Positions 48,720 through 60,436 of a stretch of 64,000 bases of DNA are shown here, piece after piece. Numbering within the stretch: the first letter of the stretch is position 1; every line of letters begins with the position of its first letter. The translations under genes were made by a program, and so were the position numbers. A model generated the notes under the pieces. It was not told where the DNA came from. It did no database searches and saw nothing but the letters and a program-made list of their open reading frames with translations. This DNA is from Lutjanus erythropterus (lineage: Eukaryota > Chordata > Actinopteri > Lutjaniformes > Lutjanidae): the NCBI GenBank assembly GCA_020091685.1, contig CM034605.1, positions 8,169,019-8,233,018 on the forward strand. The letters run 5' to 3'.

Positions 48720-48923
48720 GTGTCCTCCATGGACTTCATGGCTATGAAGCGCTCCCAGCTGTACAGCATGGCCAACAATCCCTACTCCACCCCGCAGCAG
48801 CCAGGGGGCGGGCCTTACCCTCCCAGCCAGACATACACATCGCCTCCTCCGCACAGATATCCAATGAGCATGCAGGGGAGGGGCCAAATGGGCATGGGCG
48901 GGATGCAGTATCCTCAACAGCAG
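48720..48923 (+). CDS. arid1b: arid1b exon 2
   Basis: 68 codons, phase 0 at both ends, continuing the exon 1 frame to give residues 425-492. The acceptor follows a polypyrimidine tract (CCTCTTTTTCCCTCCACAG), and the donor is CAG|GTATGT. The translation begins VSSMDFMAMKRSQLYSM, matching GSPMDPMVMKRPQLYGM of mammalian ARID1B. It continues P/G/Y-rich with HRYPMSMQGRGQMGMGG and ends MQYPQQQ, the same end as the mammalian exon. The RYPMSMQGR segment also resembles ARID1A (RYPMTMQGR), as expected for paralogues. The segment is disordered and belongs to the N-terminal low-complexity half of this nuclear BAF subunit. Reading past the donor adds 14 codons before a stop at 48966-48968. Confidence 0.95.
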
Positions 48924-49220
48924 GTATGTCAACAAAAGTGCGCGTCGCTCATCGTGATTCATGAATGAGTCAGCCCCCCCCCCCTTGCAGTGCCGATCCA
49001 GACTTTGTAGCCGTTATTATAAGCGATGTTGCTGTGGGACATTTGCTCCTCATGGTGAACATTCTCCAGCGATTTTCCCCTGAAGGCGCTTGGCATGTTC
49101 AATTTGAGATGCAGCCTAAAATACCAGGCAGCACATCTCACACCCTGGCATGTGGTGGTGTCACTCCTGTTCATCACTCAGTTCCCCTCAGACTCCCACT
49201 GGAGCGAGATGGGTTTGATG

Positions 49221-49221
<1 letters not shown>

Positions 49222-49285
<64 letters not shown>

Positions 49286-49368
49286 TGTCTGGTATGTGTG
49301 TAAGCATGTTCATTCTTTACACTTGTTAAATGGAGCGCTTCAATGCTTGATTATGTATCTCTATATGC

Positions 49369-49404
<36 letters not shown>

Positions 49405-49436
49405 ATGTTTGATATTTTTTGTATGCATGTCTCTTT

Positions 49437-49510
<74 letters not shown>
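49222..49510 (+). repeat. Dense (GT)n cluster beside the exon 2 donor
   Basis: Three GT tracts: 49222-49281 (60 bp), 49372-49403 (32 bp) and 49441-49510 (70 bp), all GT on the transcribed sense. They begin about 300 nt after the donor. A shorter GT tract follows near 49662-49678. Open frames on both strands are read-throughs. Confidence 0.95.
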
Positions 49511-49512
<2 letters not shown>

Positions 49513-49749
49513 TGGAATGCTCTCTGCCTAGTAAACATAGACACAGCACAGCCGACCCACGTCACAGTCTCTCTATGCGACACAATAGGCCTGTGTTGGA
49601 GACAATAGTGCTTCTGTCTGCTTTATTGAGTCTTAAGTAAATCCCATTTGGACTGGAAGGGTGTGTGTGTGTGTGTATTAAAGGGAGAGATACACATAAA
49701 GTATGCATGCGTAGTAATCTGTGCGTACACTTGTAGAAATAACCGTGCC

Positions 49750-50345
49750 ACCTGGAACCATAAAGTCTTTTTTTGGCTTGTCCCCATAGGAGAACCCTTT
49801 TTAGTTCCTGGCAGAACCTTTCATAGAGGTGCCACCTACTCATCATAAACCCTTTTATATTTCAAGGAAGTTATCTACCAAGAATCTTTTTGCTGAGGGT
49901 TTTATGTAGAACCCACCCTGAGGGTTCTGCCTAGAAACTCATGCAGGGGGTTCTCACGGGAGCCTTTTTATATTGCAAGGGTTTATTTAGAACCCACCCA
50001 GAGGGTTCTCCCAAGAACCCTTTATATCCCAAAGGTTTTGTCTAGAACCTACCCTGAGGGTTCTCCTAAGAACCCTTTATATTCCAAAGGTTTTGTCTAG
50101 AATCTACCCTGGGGGTTCTCCCAAGAACCCTTTATATTCCAAAGGTTTTGTCTAGAACCTACCCTGAGGGTTCTCCCAAGAACCCTATATATTCCAAAGG
50201 TTTTGTCTAGAACCTACCCTGAGGGTTCTCCCAAGAACCCTTTATATTCCAAAGGTTTTGTCTAGAAACTCATGCAGGGGGTTCTTACGGGAACCTTTTT
50301 ATTTTGCAAGGGTTTTATCTAGAACCTACCCTGAAGGTTCTACTG
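49750..50345 (+). repeat. AGAACC/GGTTCT minisatellite, 55-bp unit
   Basis: Near-identical 55-bp units begin with AGAACCC at 50014, 50069, 50124, 50179 and 50234, flanked on both sides by degenerate relatives (49790-50013; 50268-50345). Each unit junction contains GGGTTCTCCCAAGAACCC, a perfect 7-bp stem with a 4-nt loop. A related, untandemed copy lies at 38410-38835. Confidence 0.9.
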
Positions 50346-50470
50346 AGAAATAGGGATGAACAGTAAATATCAGGGCAAATAAATCAAATTGGCTGATATT
50401 GACCTATTCTGATATATTGATCTATATCGGTGTTGGTGTATATTAGCCAGTAAATATCAGCTATAATAAT
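50346..50470 (-). repeat. 'TAGGGATG(C/A)AC' repeat fragment
   Basis: TAGGGATGAACAGTAAATATC, then GGCTGATATTGACC and ATATCGGTGTTGG. It resembles the reverse complement of the end of the element at 57255-57786 (...ATATCGTGCATCCCTA). It abuts the minisatellite. Confidence 0.4.
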
Positions 50471-52059
50471 TTGTGGATAATATGTGTGTCCCACATTTCT
50501 GGCAGAAAGCGACCATCTCTTCTGTGTGTGTGTGTGTGTGTGTGTGGGGGGGGGGTCTAGTTCAATCAGTGTAGTTTGTAGTGAAACAGCACTACTGAGC
50601 ACCACAGCAGAGGGGGGGGGGGTCCCCTGCTGTCGCTGCCTGCTATATTTAGTCAGGCTGGTCTGCTGGTCTGGACTTGGACACGTCTCACTGGGCTGAG
50701 CGAGCTTCCACACATACTGAGACCAGAGAGAGAGAGATGGCGAGAGACGGAAGGAAACACAGATGGACTGACAGACAGATTTCCTACATTGTCTTAAAAT
50801 ATTGTACAAATGTGGGTACACGCAGAGAACACTGTTGTGTAATGCTCTTGTATGTAAATGGAGATGGACTCTCACACAATCTTCAGTACAGAATGTTGTG
50901 GAAATGCGGAGATGCCACATTGTGGAAATGCCTATACTGATAGCTACACAAAGAATTAAAGGGTTGCTACACTGATTTTACAGATGAATATCAGTTTGAA
51001 AAGTCAGATTGTGAAAACAGTTGCGTGTCTTTTGTGGTTTCTGAGGAACTTTATAAAGTCTGAGAATAACGAATAATGTTGTCAGACTTGTCTCAGCTGG
51101 GCTAGCAGAAAAACTGAGGTTGTCGTTGAGAGATGTGGTTGTCTACCCGGCAACAAGTTGCATCATGCAAAGTGTACGATCCAGTATTATTGGAGATTGA
51201 CCTGTACTTTGTACTAAAAGTCAGGAAATCTTTGCTTCTGCTATGTCATTTTGTAAATATTTAAATTCATAAATTTGAGGGGTGCTGCTCTTCTGGGTAA
51301 CTGTGGCAGTATTTCTCACTATTTAAAGAATTTCTGTAATTTTTTACAATAGTCAATTGAACTGATTACTTGAGAAAAAATAATTAGTCACTGTTGCTGA
51401 TTTGCAGCATTATAGAAAATAGTTCAGATGAGCTCCATCTCTGCCAACTGTACAGTAAAAGTCTGCTTTTATATGAATGCAAGAGTAATGGTAATCTAAT
51501 AATATAATATATATCACTCACAGGGGTCAGGGGGTATTTTTTACAGTGTAGTATTAGTACTTCTATCCTAAGTAAGTGAGTACTGAGTACTTCATCCATC
51601 ACTGCCTCTGTGTGTCTGGCTTTAAACATTTAAATCTGTCTTACAAGTCCCCCAAGGATGACAGATCAACATTGCATTTATTTTATTTTATTTATTTGTG
51701 TGTGTGTTTGTACTATTTTATTATGGGTGTGAAGGCTGTCAGAGAGTTAATGATAACAATGGTTTCATTTCACTTTGGCTCACTGGTCACATTGTTAAAC
51801 TGCAGTCCTAACGGGGGAGACTTCATCTTAGACTTCATTACCCAAACTGCTCGTCTAATCCTCGTCTGACGCATTTTGATGATGTCAACACACTCCTAAA
51901 ATGAGCATTACTGAGCCTGCTCTGGGCTTTTGCAGTATGAAATACACACAATTGGGAGCCAGTGGGGGCGTATATATGAAGACAGGCTGTGCATAGAGAG
52001 TAATGCCAACGCATAATGACGTTCAGTCAGTAACACACACAAAAATACATCCCTGGTAC
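50471..52059. other. Intron 2 sequence with GT and G runs
   Basis: (GT)n plus G-run at 50523-50555; a second G-run at 50612-50622; an 'AGTACTT...CACTGCCTCTG' repeat fragment at 51545-51605. The rest is unique AT-rich sequence without an exon. Confidence 0.4.
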
Positions 52060-52300
52060 TGTTTTGTGATGAAATCCTCGGGCGTATTACATAGCCCAAG
52101 CGTAGCGCTATGGAACGTAATTAGTTCAAATAGAATTAGTTGTTCACTCTGGCTATAGCCATGGGAAATGCGCTTCTAAAGTTTCTAATTATCTGGCTCT
52201 GGCTTTAAAAGCAGCACCACTGCATTGCCTATCTGCAGCCGGTGAAATCTAGCTCACAGTAATGAGTTCGGAGGAGGAGGTTTAATTCCACACTCTCAGA
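52060..52300. promoter_or_regulatory. Candidate intronic regulatory block
   Basis: Repeat-free sequence with ACGTAATTAGTTCAAATAG near 52114, the palindromic GGCTATAGCC at 52151-52160 and TTCTAATTATCTGGC near 52182. It has enhancer-like texture; untested. Confidence 0.3.
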
Positions 52301-53694
52301 TGAGCGTAATGAGCCTCACCTACAGAAAAGCGGTCAGGGGTCTGATCAGGGAGGAGCGGGGAGGGCTAAAAATGAACGCCCCAGATGTGTACTGCAAAAT
52401 ATACAGTATATCAAGCCTTAAAGTGACTATTAATTACATATCAAAAGATGCACCAAATGCAGTTAAGATGGACATGATTGCAGCCGTGTCTGGAGGAGGA
52501 GAAATCACCCACCCCACCCTCTGTCTTAACCTCAGATGTTGAACAACTATCCCACCATCGGCTGCGAAGAACATTCTCACCGTCTTCACCGTGGCTGCAT
52601 CAGCAAGGGGGGATTGTGGGTGATGTAAGACGCGGCACACACAATCCCCCATGATGCATCACGCTTCAGGGCTGAGACCTCAGCTTGTCACAGCCAAGCA
52701 TGCTGGGATGTTGCCAGGCAACGTGACGTCAACAACGATATGCGTGTACGTCTTTCTCTGTGATTTCCCCAGGACTGTGTGTGCGTGTGCGCGTGTGCAT
52801 GCATGTGTGTGAGAGTGTGTGCATGAGAGTGTATGTGTGTGTGTGTGTAGGGGGGGTTTAGCAGAGGAACAAAAGGTCCTCTTTCAATGCTTTTCATTAT
52901 TTTGATTAAATCCTTCTAAAATTAAGCCCCGCTCGTATTAAATAATAACTCCACAGCATTTCATATATTTCATCCAGTGAAGGTACAGTATTGGATATGT
53001 GTCAGGGACTTGCACCATGGCATCAAAATTAATCTTTGTAACAGCTTGAATGTAAGGTTTGGACACACTTAGGATCCCTTTGATTACAGCTGGTTAGAGC
53101 AACACTCCAATTATTGCAGGTATTTCATTTTTCCATTAAAGGTTAAGGTATTACTTTGTCACCTATTGTTAGACGTATGTGTTAGTTATTCGTTTCAGTG
53201 AGGGTGCCTTGAATCTTCTGTCTGCTCCCAATATTGTAAAATTTGTCATCTCTCTACTATTGCTGTCCAATAAATACAAAAAGGAGCAACATCTATATCC
53301 AGAATTTGTGTTCCCATTACTCAAGAAAACCCACAAACATTACTGTAAACAGTTTTTATTAGAGCTACTTTCTACTGTAAAAAAAATTCTCTGTGAAAAC
53401 TGTTGACAGTAAGGCCTGTGGATTATCCAGAGTAACTGAACAGTGTCATTGTTTGATGCTTTGAGCGCCACAAACCAAATTCTATTTACCTCCATTATAT
53501 TGGGGTGGAGTCGGAAGCCTCTGAGATCATAGATATCTCACATAATCAAGAGTATCTGAATGGTTTTGGTTTTCCCAAGCATCAAGCGAGAAAAAGCATT
53601 TTCTTTGTGTGTGAGCTGTTTGAGTGAACAGGCTCTAACTTTACAGCCACGGTGGTGTTTAGAGAACTGAACATCTATACAAGTACGACTACAG
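52301..53694. other. Intron 2 unique sequence with GT/TG tracts
   Basis: Interrupted GT-rich tracts at 52777-52850, and otherwise AT-rich sequence. No exon recognised. Confidence 0.4.
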
Positions 53695-54868
53695 TTACAC
53701 TCATAAAAAATGACTCAACAAAAGTCAAAATTACCATTTGAGAAACCTACTTAAGTACAAGTTAAAAGTACCTGGCTAACGAATAACTCAAAGCACAAGT
53801 TACTTTCCATTTTAATATGTTGTTGGTTGTACTGTAATTCTCAAAGTAACATTCACGTCGAAGTTGAAGTTCCGTTCATCTCAGATCTCAGGATTTTTCA
53901 TACAGCAAGGACTTCACCGTCTAACTGTTGTCTTTTTTAGATTTTGATATAAAAGATGTGCTTCATCGTTACAGCATTGTTGTCAAAAGACAAATGTTGC
54001 TTATTTTACTTCCATGCAGCTAGCCTGGAATTAGAGCAGACTACTGCATTTACAATAAACTAGTTGTAACATAAGTTTGGCAAAATGGGCACTGTAAGAA
54101 ATGATGATGGAATCAACTGATCTTTTCTCACTAACTTAAAGTAAATCTGCAACTTATATTTATTTGAGCCATTTAAACTTTTTCTAGTATTTATTTTCAG
54201 AAGACTTAATAATTTATAAACTCGATTTCTTCTAATTTGAAGTCTTTTGACTTAAAATTATTAGCTGAATGAATGTACTGTACAGAGTTCAATCAACTTG
54301 TTCAATTAATTTCAATTATTTTTTTAATTTCAATTAAAAAGTCAATTAATTAAAGAAACATGAGCTGCATCTGTAAGTGCTTTGTGTGTAATTGAGAAAC
54401 TGAGAAAAGGTAAAACTGAGAAAAGGTAAAACTGAGAAAAGGTCAAACTGAGAAAGGTAAAACTGAGAAAAGGTAAAAGAAAATGTAATTAGTAATGTTC
54501 GTCAGTGTGATCGAAGAGTTGTTGATTCACTTTAATGTCTTCAGCTTATTGATCATGTTTTCTCAAGCAGAACCCAATGAATAGTAATATAACTATAAAG
54601 GTTTATCTGTTATGGATCATCACAAAATTAACTCTGTTATTCGTCTTTTCAAATTCAGTCATCTTAAGATTTTTTTTCTTACCAGTTATTTTTACAGTGT
54701 AGGAGTAAAAAAAAATATAGACGTAAGCAGAAGCAAAAAATAGAGCACTGGCTCAAAAAAGTAAAAGTACAATTTAAAATAACACAAAGAGTACTTGTTC
54801 CTTTAAGAGAACTACTTTCTTTTAACTTGTGTGTGTTATGTGTAAGTCATTACTGCCCACCTCTGAAC
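53695..54868. repeat. AAGTACAAGTTA...CTGCCCACCTCTG repeat with an internal tandem array
   Basis: The left part has ACTTAAGTACAAGTTAAAAGTACC; the right end is AAGTAAAAGTAC...CATTACTGCCCACCTCTG, the reverse complement of the fish 'CAGAGGTGGGYAGTAA' repeat start. It contains a 16-bp tandem array and much unassigned AT-rich sequence, so it may be two elements or an interrupted one. Confidence 0.45.
54399..54478. repeat. 16-bp tandem repeat, about five units
   Basis: Unit ACTGAGAAAAGGTAAA, repeated about five times with one single-base deletion and one A-to-C change. Confidence 0.9.
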
Positions 54869-55955
54869 CACAATAAGTATAACTTGATTACTAAAGAAAC
54901 AAGTCATGTCAACTCATTATTTATTATTATTGCTTTAGTTTTGTTTGCAACTTTACTTTTTCAGCTATGTAAAAGACATCTACAGAGGCATTTAAATAAA
55001 TAAAAACAACAACACCTACATGCTATATAGACACACTCATGTATCCATTAAAAAAAGCCTGATGACGTAAACGTGTTGGCTGAACTGTTACCTTAATGTG
55101 ATCGTTTACAGTGGGAGAGTTATTGGTGTGCGTGTGAGCGTACTTTCAGTGTGTGTAACCCAGAGGCTATACGTGACCGTTCGATCCAGGTTGAGTCATG
55201 ACTTCTGGGGGACCTTTGGTTGCCTGTTCAGGGCAGCATTTCTACACATGTACCTTCACTTATACGCCTACACAGACAGCATACCTTCGCACATGTTGAG
55301 GTAATGTCACACACGCCACTAATTAGGTACTCTGCTCATGGCCCTCCTTCCTTAATCCAGCCTTAGGAGGCAAGCACAAACACTGATCTCACTGTTGATG
55401 TCTCAGAAAAAAAAAAAAAAAAAACCTTTCCCATCAGCCTCCAGCAAATAATCCTAGAACTTTAGGTTGTGCACATTCGGTGCAGTTAGCGTCATGCTGT
55501 GCTTGTATGCATGGGTGTGAGAGACAGTTTGAGCGTGTCACAAAGGGTGAGAGACAGAGCGTGCATGTAAAAGAGCCTACGAGATGTGGAGTGATGGGAG
55601 CCAGAACAAACATATCAGCAGAAGAAGAAGAAGAGGAAGAGAAGGAAGTGGAAGGAAGGAGGCGGGCGTCTTGGGGATGATAAGCCACACGAGAGAAGCG
55701 TCTGTTTGGGAAGTAGAATGAAGTTGAAAGCAAAAGAAAAAAAAAAAGAAAGGAGTTTTTAAAAAAAAAAAAACAGTGCAGCCAATTCTTAGCGTAATTT
55801 CCTGTGATTTCAAAGTTGGCAGACGGAGAGGAAAAGGAATTTGAAGGAAACATTAGTGTTTGATGTGAAAAGAGGGGGAGGGGGTGATGGAGTGGGAGAA
55901 AGAAAGAGCAGGAGGAAAAAAGAGATCCTGGGAAATGAAAGAGAAAAAGGAAGAA

Positions 55956-56004
<49 letters not shown>

Positions 56005-56625
56005 GGGGGGTGAATGTGTCAACGAGTCAGGCAGAAACCATTACCAGTGTTGGCTGTTTGTTCCTTACACACTGGGCCAACTTAATAGAAGCCAAGCATT
56101 TAAAGTCAAGTGGAAATGTGGCTGACCCGCCACCTGTTCAGCTCATACAGACCCGTCCACAAGCCTGCTGTCCTTCATGGCTTTGCACATCTTTTATCAA
56201 GTCACACTCTCGTTTTTAAAGACTATTCCCCAGACATCATCTTTATTCTGTTAATGATTAGCAGGAAAAAAAGAAAAATAATACATCTGTATTCTTTAAA
56301 AAGCCTGTATTCTTTTCAACTTGACAACAGCTGTGTACATTCCTAAACAATAACATTTCAAGATTGCTCCACTCCTTTCTTTTTATTCACTACATGTGTT
56401 TAATTTATGCAATACAAAAACATGTTTTACAGTGGTTTTCAAAACAGCTGAAACCACTAAAGAAAAAGTCATACAATTGTCAACTTTGCACTTTTTGAAA
56501 AAAGTTGTAGACACTCAATAAAGCTTTTTATTAAAATTAAACAGTTATGATATTAACTGAATATATACAGTGTGTGTTCTGTCTTGTCATATAGTCACGG
56601 AATAGGCCTTTTTTCACACAAGACT
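54869..56625. other. Intron 2 sequence with purine tracts and (GT)n
   Basis: Poly(A) at 55407-55424, GAAGAAGAAG-rich at 55618-55670, A-runs near 55735-55775, GA-rich 55868-55955, and (GT)n followed by CG dinucleotides at 55957-56003. No exon recognised. Confidence 0.45.
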
Positions 56626-56946
56626 GGGGCTGCAACTTAAGATTATTTTCATTATTGATTAATCTGTCGATTATTGATTAGTTGTTTGTCAGAAAATGAT
56701 GAAATATGTCTATCTCTGGCTCAGGCTGCATCCTCACATGTCTTTTATGTCCACAACTCGAGATTTCTCACGATAACTCAAAGAGGGCAAAAGAAACCAG
56801 GAAATACTCACATTTGAGAAACTGAAATCAGAGACTTTTTTTTCTTAAAAAAATACTTTAAAACAATTTATTAATTATCAAAATAGTTAATGATTAATTT
56901 AATAGTTGACATCTAATTAATTAGTTAACTAATCTTTGCAGCTCTA
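56626..56946 (+). mobile_element. 'GGGCTGCAAC' MITE-like element, copy 3
   Basis: Starts GGGGCTGCAACTTAAGATTAT and ends AACTAATCTTTGCAGCTCTA; contains GATTAGTTGTTTGTCAG and GTCCACAACTCGAGATTT. Short terminal inverted repeats are visible. Confidence 0.8.
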
Positions 56947-57254
56947 CAGACGACATTTGTACGAAAAGCACAGGTGTTACTAATAACATTAACAGTGGCC
57001 CTGTTCTTTTCAAGCCAGCGTGCAGAATAACAGGAGCCTGAAGTGCAGTTAGCTGAATGGAATTCAGCCATTTGCAATTTTATTATTTACACATGTGCTT
57101 TTCCTACTGTGACAAAATGACTTCTTGATTGACAGGTCCCTTAACAAGACTAACAAGAGACAAAAAGTAAAGTTGTGTTTTTTTTATGTTGGTGGAAAAA
57201 GGTTACATCCATAATCGTTGTCAACATTTGACTAAATTTACCCTGTACTTTAAA

Positions 57255-57786
57255 TTAGAGTCCGCTTATACGTGAACTCCATATGGGCCGATCACAGATC
57301 TATTGGTATCTATATGTTTTCCAATACGCACCGATATGAGACCTTTTTAAAGAACATAAAATACAGAAAACAATGCATGGGGTGATTTAGTTTTAGCACA
57401 ATGTGGAACAGTCACAGCACAAGAGGATCTCCCTGGCACATGTAAATACTGAAAAGCTATGCTTCTTCATTTCCATCTTTTCCCTATATGACTGGCAGTA
57501 TTAAAATGTTAAGAAATTGACTGAGCTGAGGAGTCAGAACTATTCTTAGCTTTTGTTGTAATTGTGCTGTCATTTAGATTGGGTTCGGTCAGAACTTAAA
57601 TCATCCATCTTTACTCATTACATCTCAGCCTTTCTTACCCTGAGGTGTGCATAAACCACAAGTTACATGAACTTTTCCAAGCACAAAAATGTGAAATTAT
57701 CAGTTATCTTATTGATGTTTGCCATGAGAAGCAGATAATTATCAGATATTGGTGTTGATTTAAAAAATCCATATCGTGCATCCCTA
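57255..57786. repeat. 'TATCGTGCATCCCTA'-ended interspersed repeat
   Basis: ATATGGGCCGATCACAGATC at the left, and TATCAGATATTGGTGTTG and CATATCGTGCATCCCTAC at the right, with AT-rich non-coding sequence between. Related ends occur at 50350 and near 60499 (TAGGGATACACAATC). The ends are only partly inverted. Confidence 0.5.
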
Positions 57787-58049
57787 CAGAATTCACTATA
57801 TTGGCCACCTTATCGGTAATCTGTGGCTTTTCCCCCCTCTAAAATCTGTAGGAACAATCCCATATCTGTCTGCCTACTTTAAATTGTTGCCATTTTCAGA
57901 AGCACACAAAATGCTGATAATTAAAACTAAATTTGTGAGTATACCTTCCATGGCCTGAAAACAGTGATCAGGCTTTTAAGTTTCCATTAAAACAAAAAGC
58001 TGTAAAAGTCCTTGTCTGTCCAAACATCATCTTGTGGGCTATCGACTTT

Positions 58050-58265
58050 AGGGAGTTAGATGGGTAATTTACGACATCGATTGAGCCTGGGCAGGGGGGT
58101 TCCTCGCTGGTGGGGAGAGAGCGAGGGCCACTTGGAAGCACTTAGGGGCCCCGGGTGCTGGGGTTGTCTCTGGGGTTAATGCAGCCAGCGCTGCTGCCTC
58201 TGACGGATGGCTGGGAAGCCCCAATAAATCAGGCCCTCTGCCAGGAAAGATGGAGGGAGAGGAGG
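58050..58265. promoter_or_regulatory. GC-rich candidate regulatory block
   Basis: GC-rich, complex sequence ([22 protein letters not shown] words; GCAGCCAGCGCTGCTGCC near 58180) inside an AT-rich intron. Open frames on both strands are unsupported. May be regulatory. Confidence 0.3.
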
Positions 58266-58589
58266 GGTGGGGGGTACAAAGGGGACCACTCCAGCCTCTT
58301 TCCCCGCCCTTCCCTTTTTGAAAGGCTCTTGAAACGTCGGAGGCTCGCTGTTCAAAGTACACATCTCAACCATGCAGATGCACACACCCACACAACATAC
58401 ACTTTGTTTCTTCTATCTCCTTCACAACTCCAGACCTGCACTCCAGGCCAGCCCATGGGATGCTGGGTATTTTCACCTCACAATTAAAAAAGACATTAGG
58501 AGAGAGAACGGGAGGGAAGGTAGAGGAGGTTGGGGGGGGTTAAAAGAGGAGAGAGAAAAGGATTGAAAGAAAGGAGGACAACGATATGG

Positions 58590-58830
58590 AAAGGCTGATT
58601 AATTAAGGGTTCCTCTCTGGCTACAAAATAGATGAAGTTTCAGGATCAATTAATTAGCAAGCTAGCCTACGCACGTCAATGGCTCTAATAGCCTGCTCTC
58701 ATTTGTAACTTTTATTACCCCGCTGCTGTGGAGTGGCTCTCAGCCAATCAGACGCCACGTGGAGACGATGCTACGTGGCCATTAACTGGAAAGGGGGGAG
58801 AAAACCCCTCCTATTTCACAGACCAGCTGA
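58590..58830. promoter_or_regulatory. Promoter-like block: CCAAT box and paired CACGTG/ACGTGG sites
   Basis: GATTAATTAAGGG and ATCAATTAATTAGC, followed by CAGCCAATCAG (CCAAT at 58744-58748), CACGTG at 58756-58761 and ACGTGG at 58773-58778. GCCACGT (58754-58760) and ACGTGGC (58773-58779) form an inverted pair. The motif density suggests an enhancer or alternative promoter, but no transcript evidence exists here. Confidence 0.35.
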
Positions 58831-60034
58831 AGTGATGCTATCAATTATACCAATGTAAAGTGTGCATATGCCAGATCTAACATAAAGGAAGACAGCAAAA
58901 CACAGAATGGGACGTGTATTAGTAAATTCCACTCAGGAGAAGCAGGGCTAACACCTAATATATAAAACTAAATTGTGATATATATGATATGACCCAGTGG
59001 ATTACACTTTCATGTGAGCCATTAGTTAAATTACAAACCCAGCTGTCAGTTCTTTCTTGCCGTTGCATTAGTTGTATGAGCTGCAAACTCCATCATTCCC
59101 GCTCAGGCAGGTGAAGTGATGTCGGAATTTAATATAATTTAGTGTTGAATGCAGGCAAGCGGTGTAAAACGTCACAAACTGAGTGTTTTTGAAAGATCCA
59201 GGCTCGGCAGCGCTCTGTGTCTGCAGTGCTCTATATGTGCCTATTGATAAGATAAAAGAGCAGGGAGATGAAAGCGGAGCGAAACGGAGGGTGCGAGGAA
59301 GAGAGGGGAAAGAAAGGGATGCTTTACGTCTTTGACGAGTTACGAGGGGATTAGTCGCTGCTCTAATTGGCTCACCGAGAATTCATCTCAGTTTTCTTCC
59401 AGATTAGAGATAGGTTTTTACACAGGTCAAGTCTGCACCAGCATCTCAGTTTCTGGGCTTCATTTGTAGAACGTTGAAGTGAAGAGACGTGACACTCCAT
59501 CAACATTTGAAAACAGATCTGAGAAGGCACAGATTGATATGAGAAAAGATGAACACGGAGCCCAGCTGTATAGACTATAGAAAGGAACTTCAAAGTACGT
59601 CTAACATACTGTATCGACTGGAATATCCATTGGAAAGACCATTTGAATTTTAAGATAACCTTCACCTTTTTGCAATAAGATAAGTGCTAAATATGGACAT
59701 TTGTAAACTGCCTCTTATTCAAATAAAACAGTTGATTGGTAATTCAGCAGTACAGTAGATTAAAATTAACCAAATGTCCTGAGCACTACTGTACTACTGA
59801 AGGAAGACAGACAGCGAGGGAAAGTGTTGAATGTGTAAGTGTGAAACTTCATCTCATATTCAGGCCAATGCAGCTCATAGATCTTTTGGGTCAATATGGC
59901 AGCTTGGTGCTGTGTATGTTATATGATCACACAGTGATGTATGCTCGCTCCTGTGTTTCCCTGTTACCTGAGTGAAACACAATAAAATTCCCATCAAGGT
60001 GGCTGACATGGCAATAAATGAATATTAGTTGATT
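58831..60034. other. Intron 2 unique sequence
   Basis: AT-rich, no repeat ends found. The block 59170-59400 is complex and may be regulatory. The minus-strand frame 59372-59665 has no recognised domain. Confidence 0.35.
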
Positions 60035-60436
60035 ATACACCTAGTTGCCAGTTTATTAGGTACACCTGGCTAAAACTAATGCAGCGTAATGCAGTAGTCC
60101 TGCAATAAATCCTCCTTTCGTGAAGGTTACAATGTTCAGTTTCTGTTGAAATGGTTTTAGAGAGGTGTTGATTCAACTTTATGGTCACTTTGGAGGCTGT
60201 AGTTTGTGGTGCTGGTGAACTGTAGTGCTTTATACAGAGAGGTGTTTTTGTCATCATTAAAAGAAACACCTGTCAGTGTAACGTAATACAATTCTAATGA
60301 CCATAAAGTTGAATCAACACCTCATAACAAAAGTTGGAACAAATCTGAACATTATAACCTTATTGAAGGTAGGATTTATTGCAGGACTGTTGTACTAGGC
60401 TGCAGTAGTTTTAGCTAGGTGTAGCTAATAGAATTG
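60035..60436. mobile_element. Palindromic foldback MITE
   Basis: A 25-base segment at 60163-60187 occurs as an exact inverted copy at 60298-60322. The outer parts also pair: CCAGTTTATTAGGTACACCTGGC on the left against CTGCAGTAGTTTTAGCTAGG on the right, and GCAATAAATCCT occurs in both arms. The loop is about 110 bp. It is non-coding and of a type common in percomorph fishes. Confidence 0.85.

Noticed and set aside
50384..50920. 178-codon minus-strand frame in intron 2
   Set aside because: It spans a (CA)n tract and a dispersed repeat fragment; the translation is not protein-like.
58744..58759. Endoplasmic-reticulum stress element (CCAAT-N9-CCACG)
   Set aside because: The spacing here is 6 nt, not 9, so the canonical element is not met.
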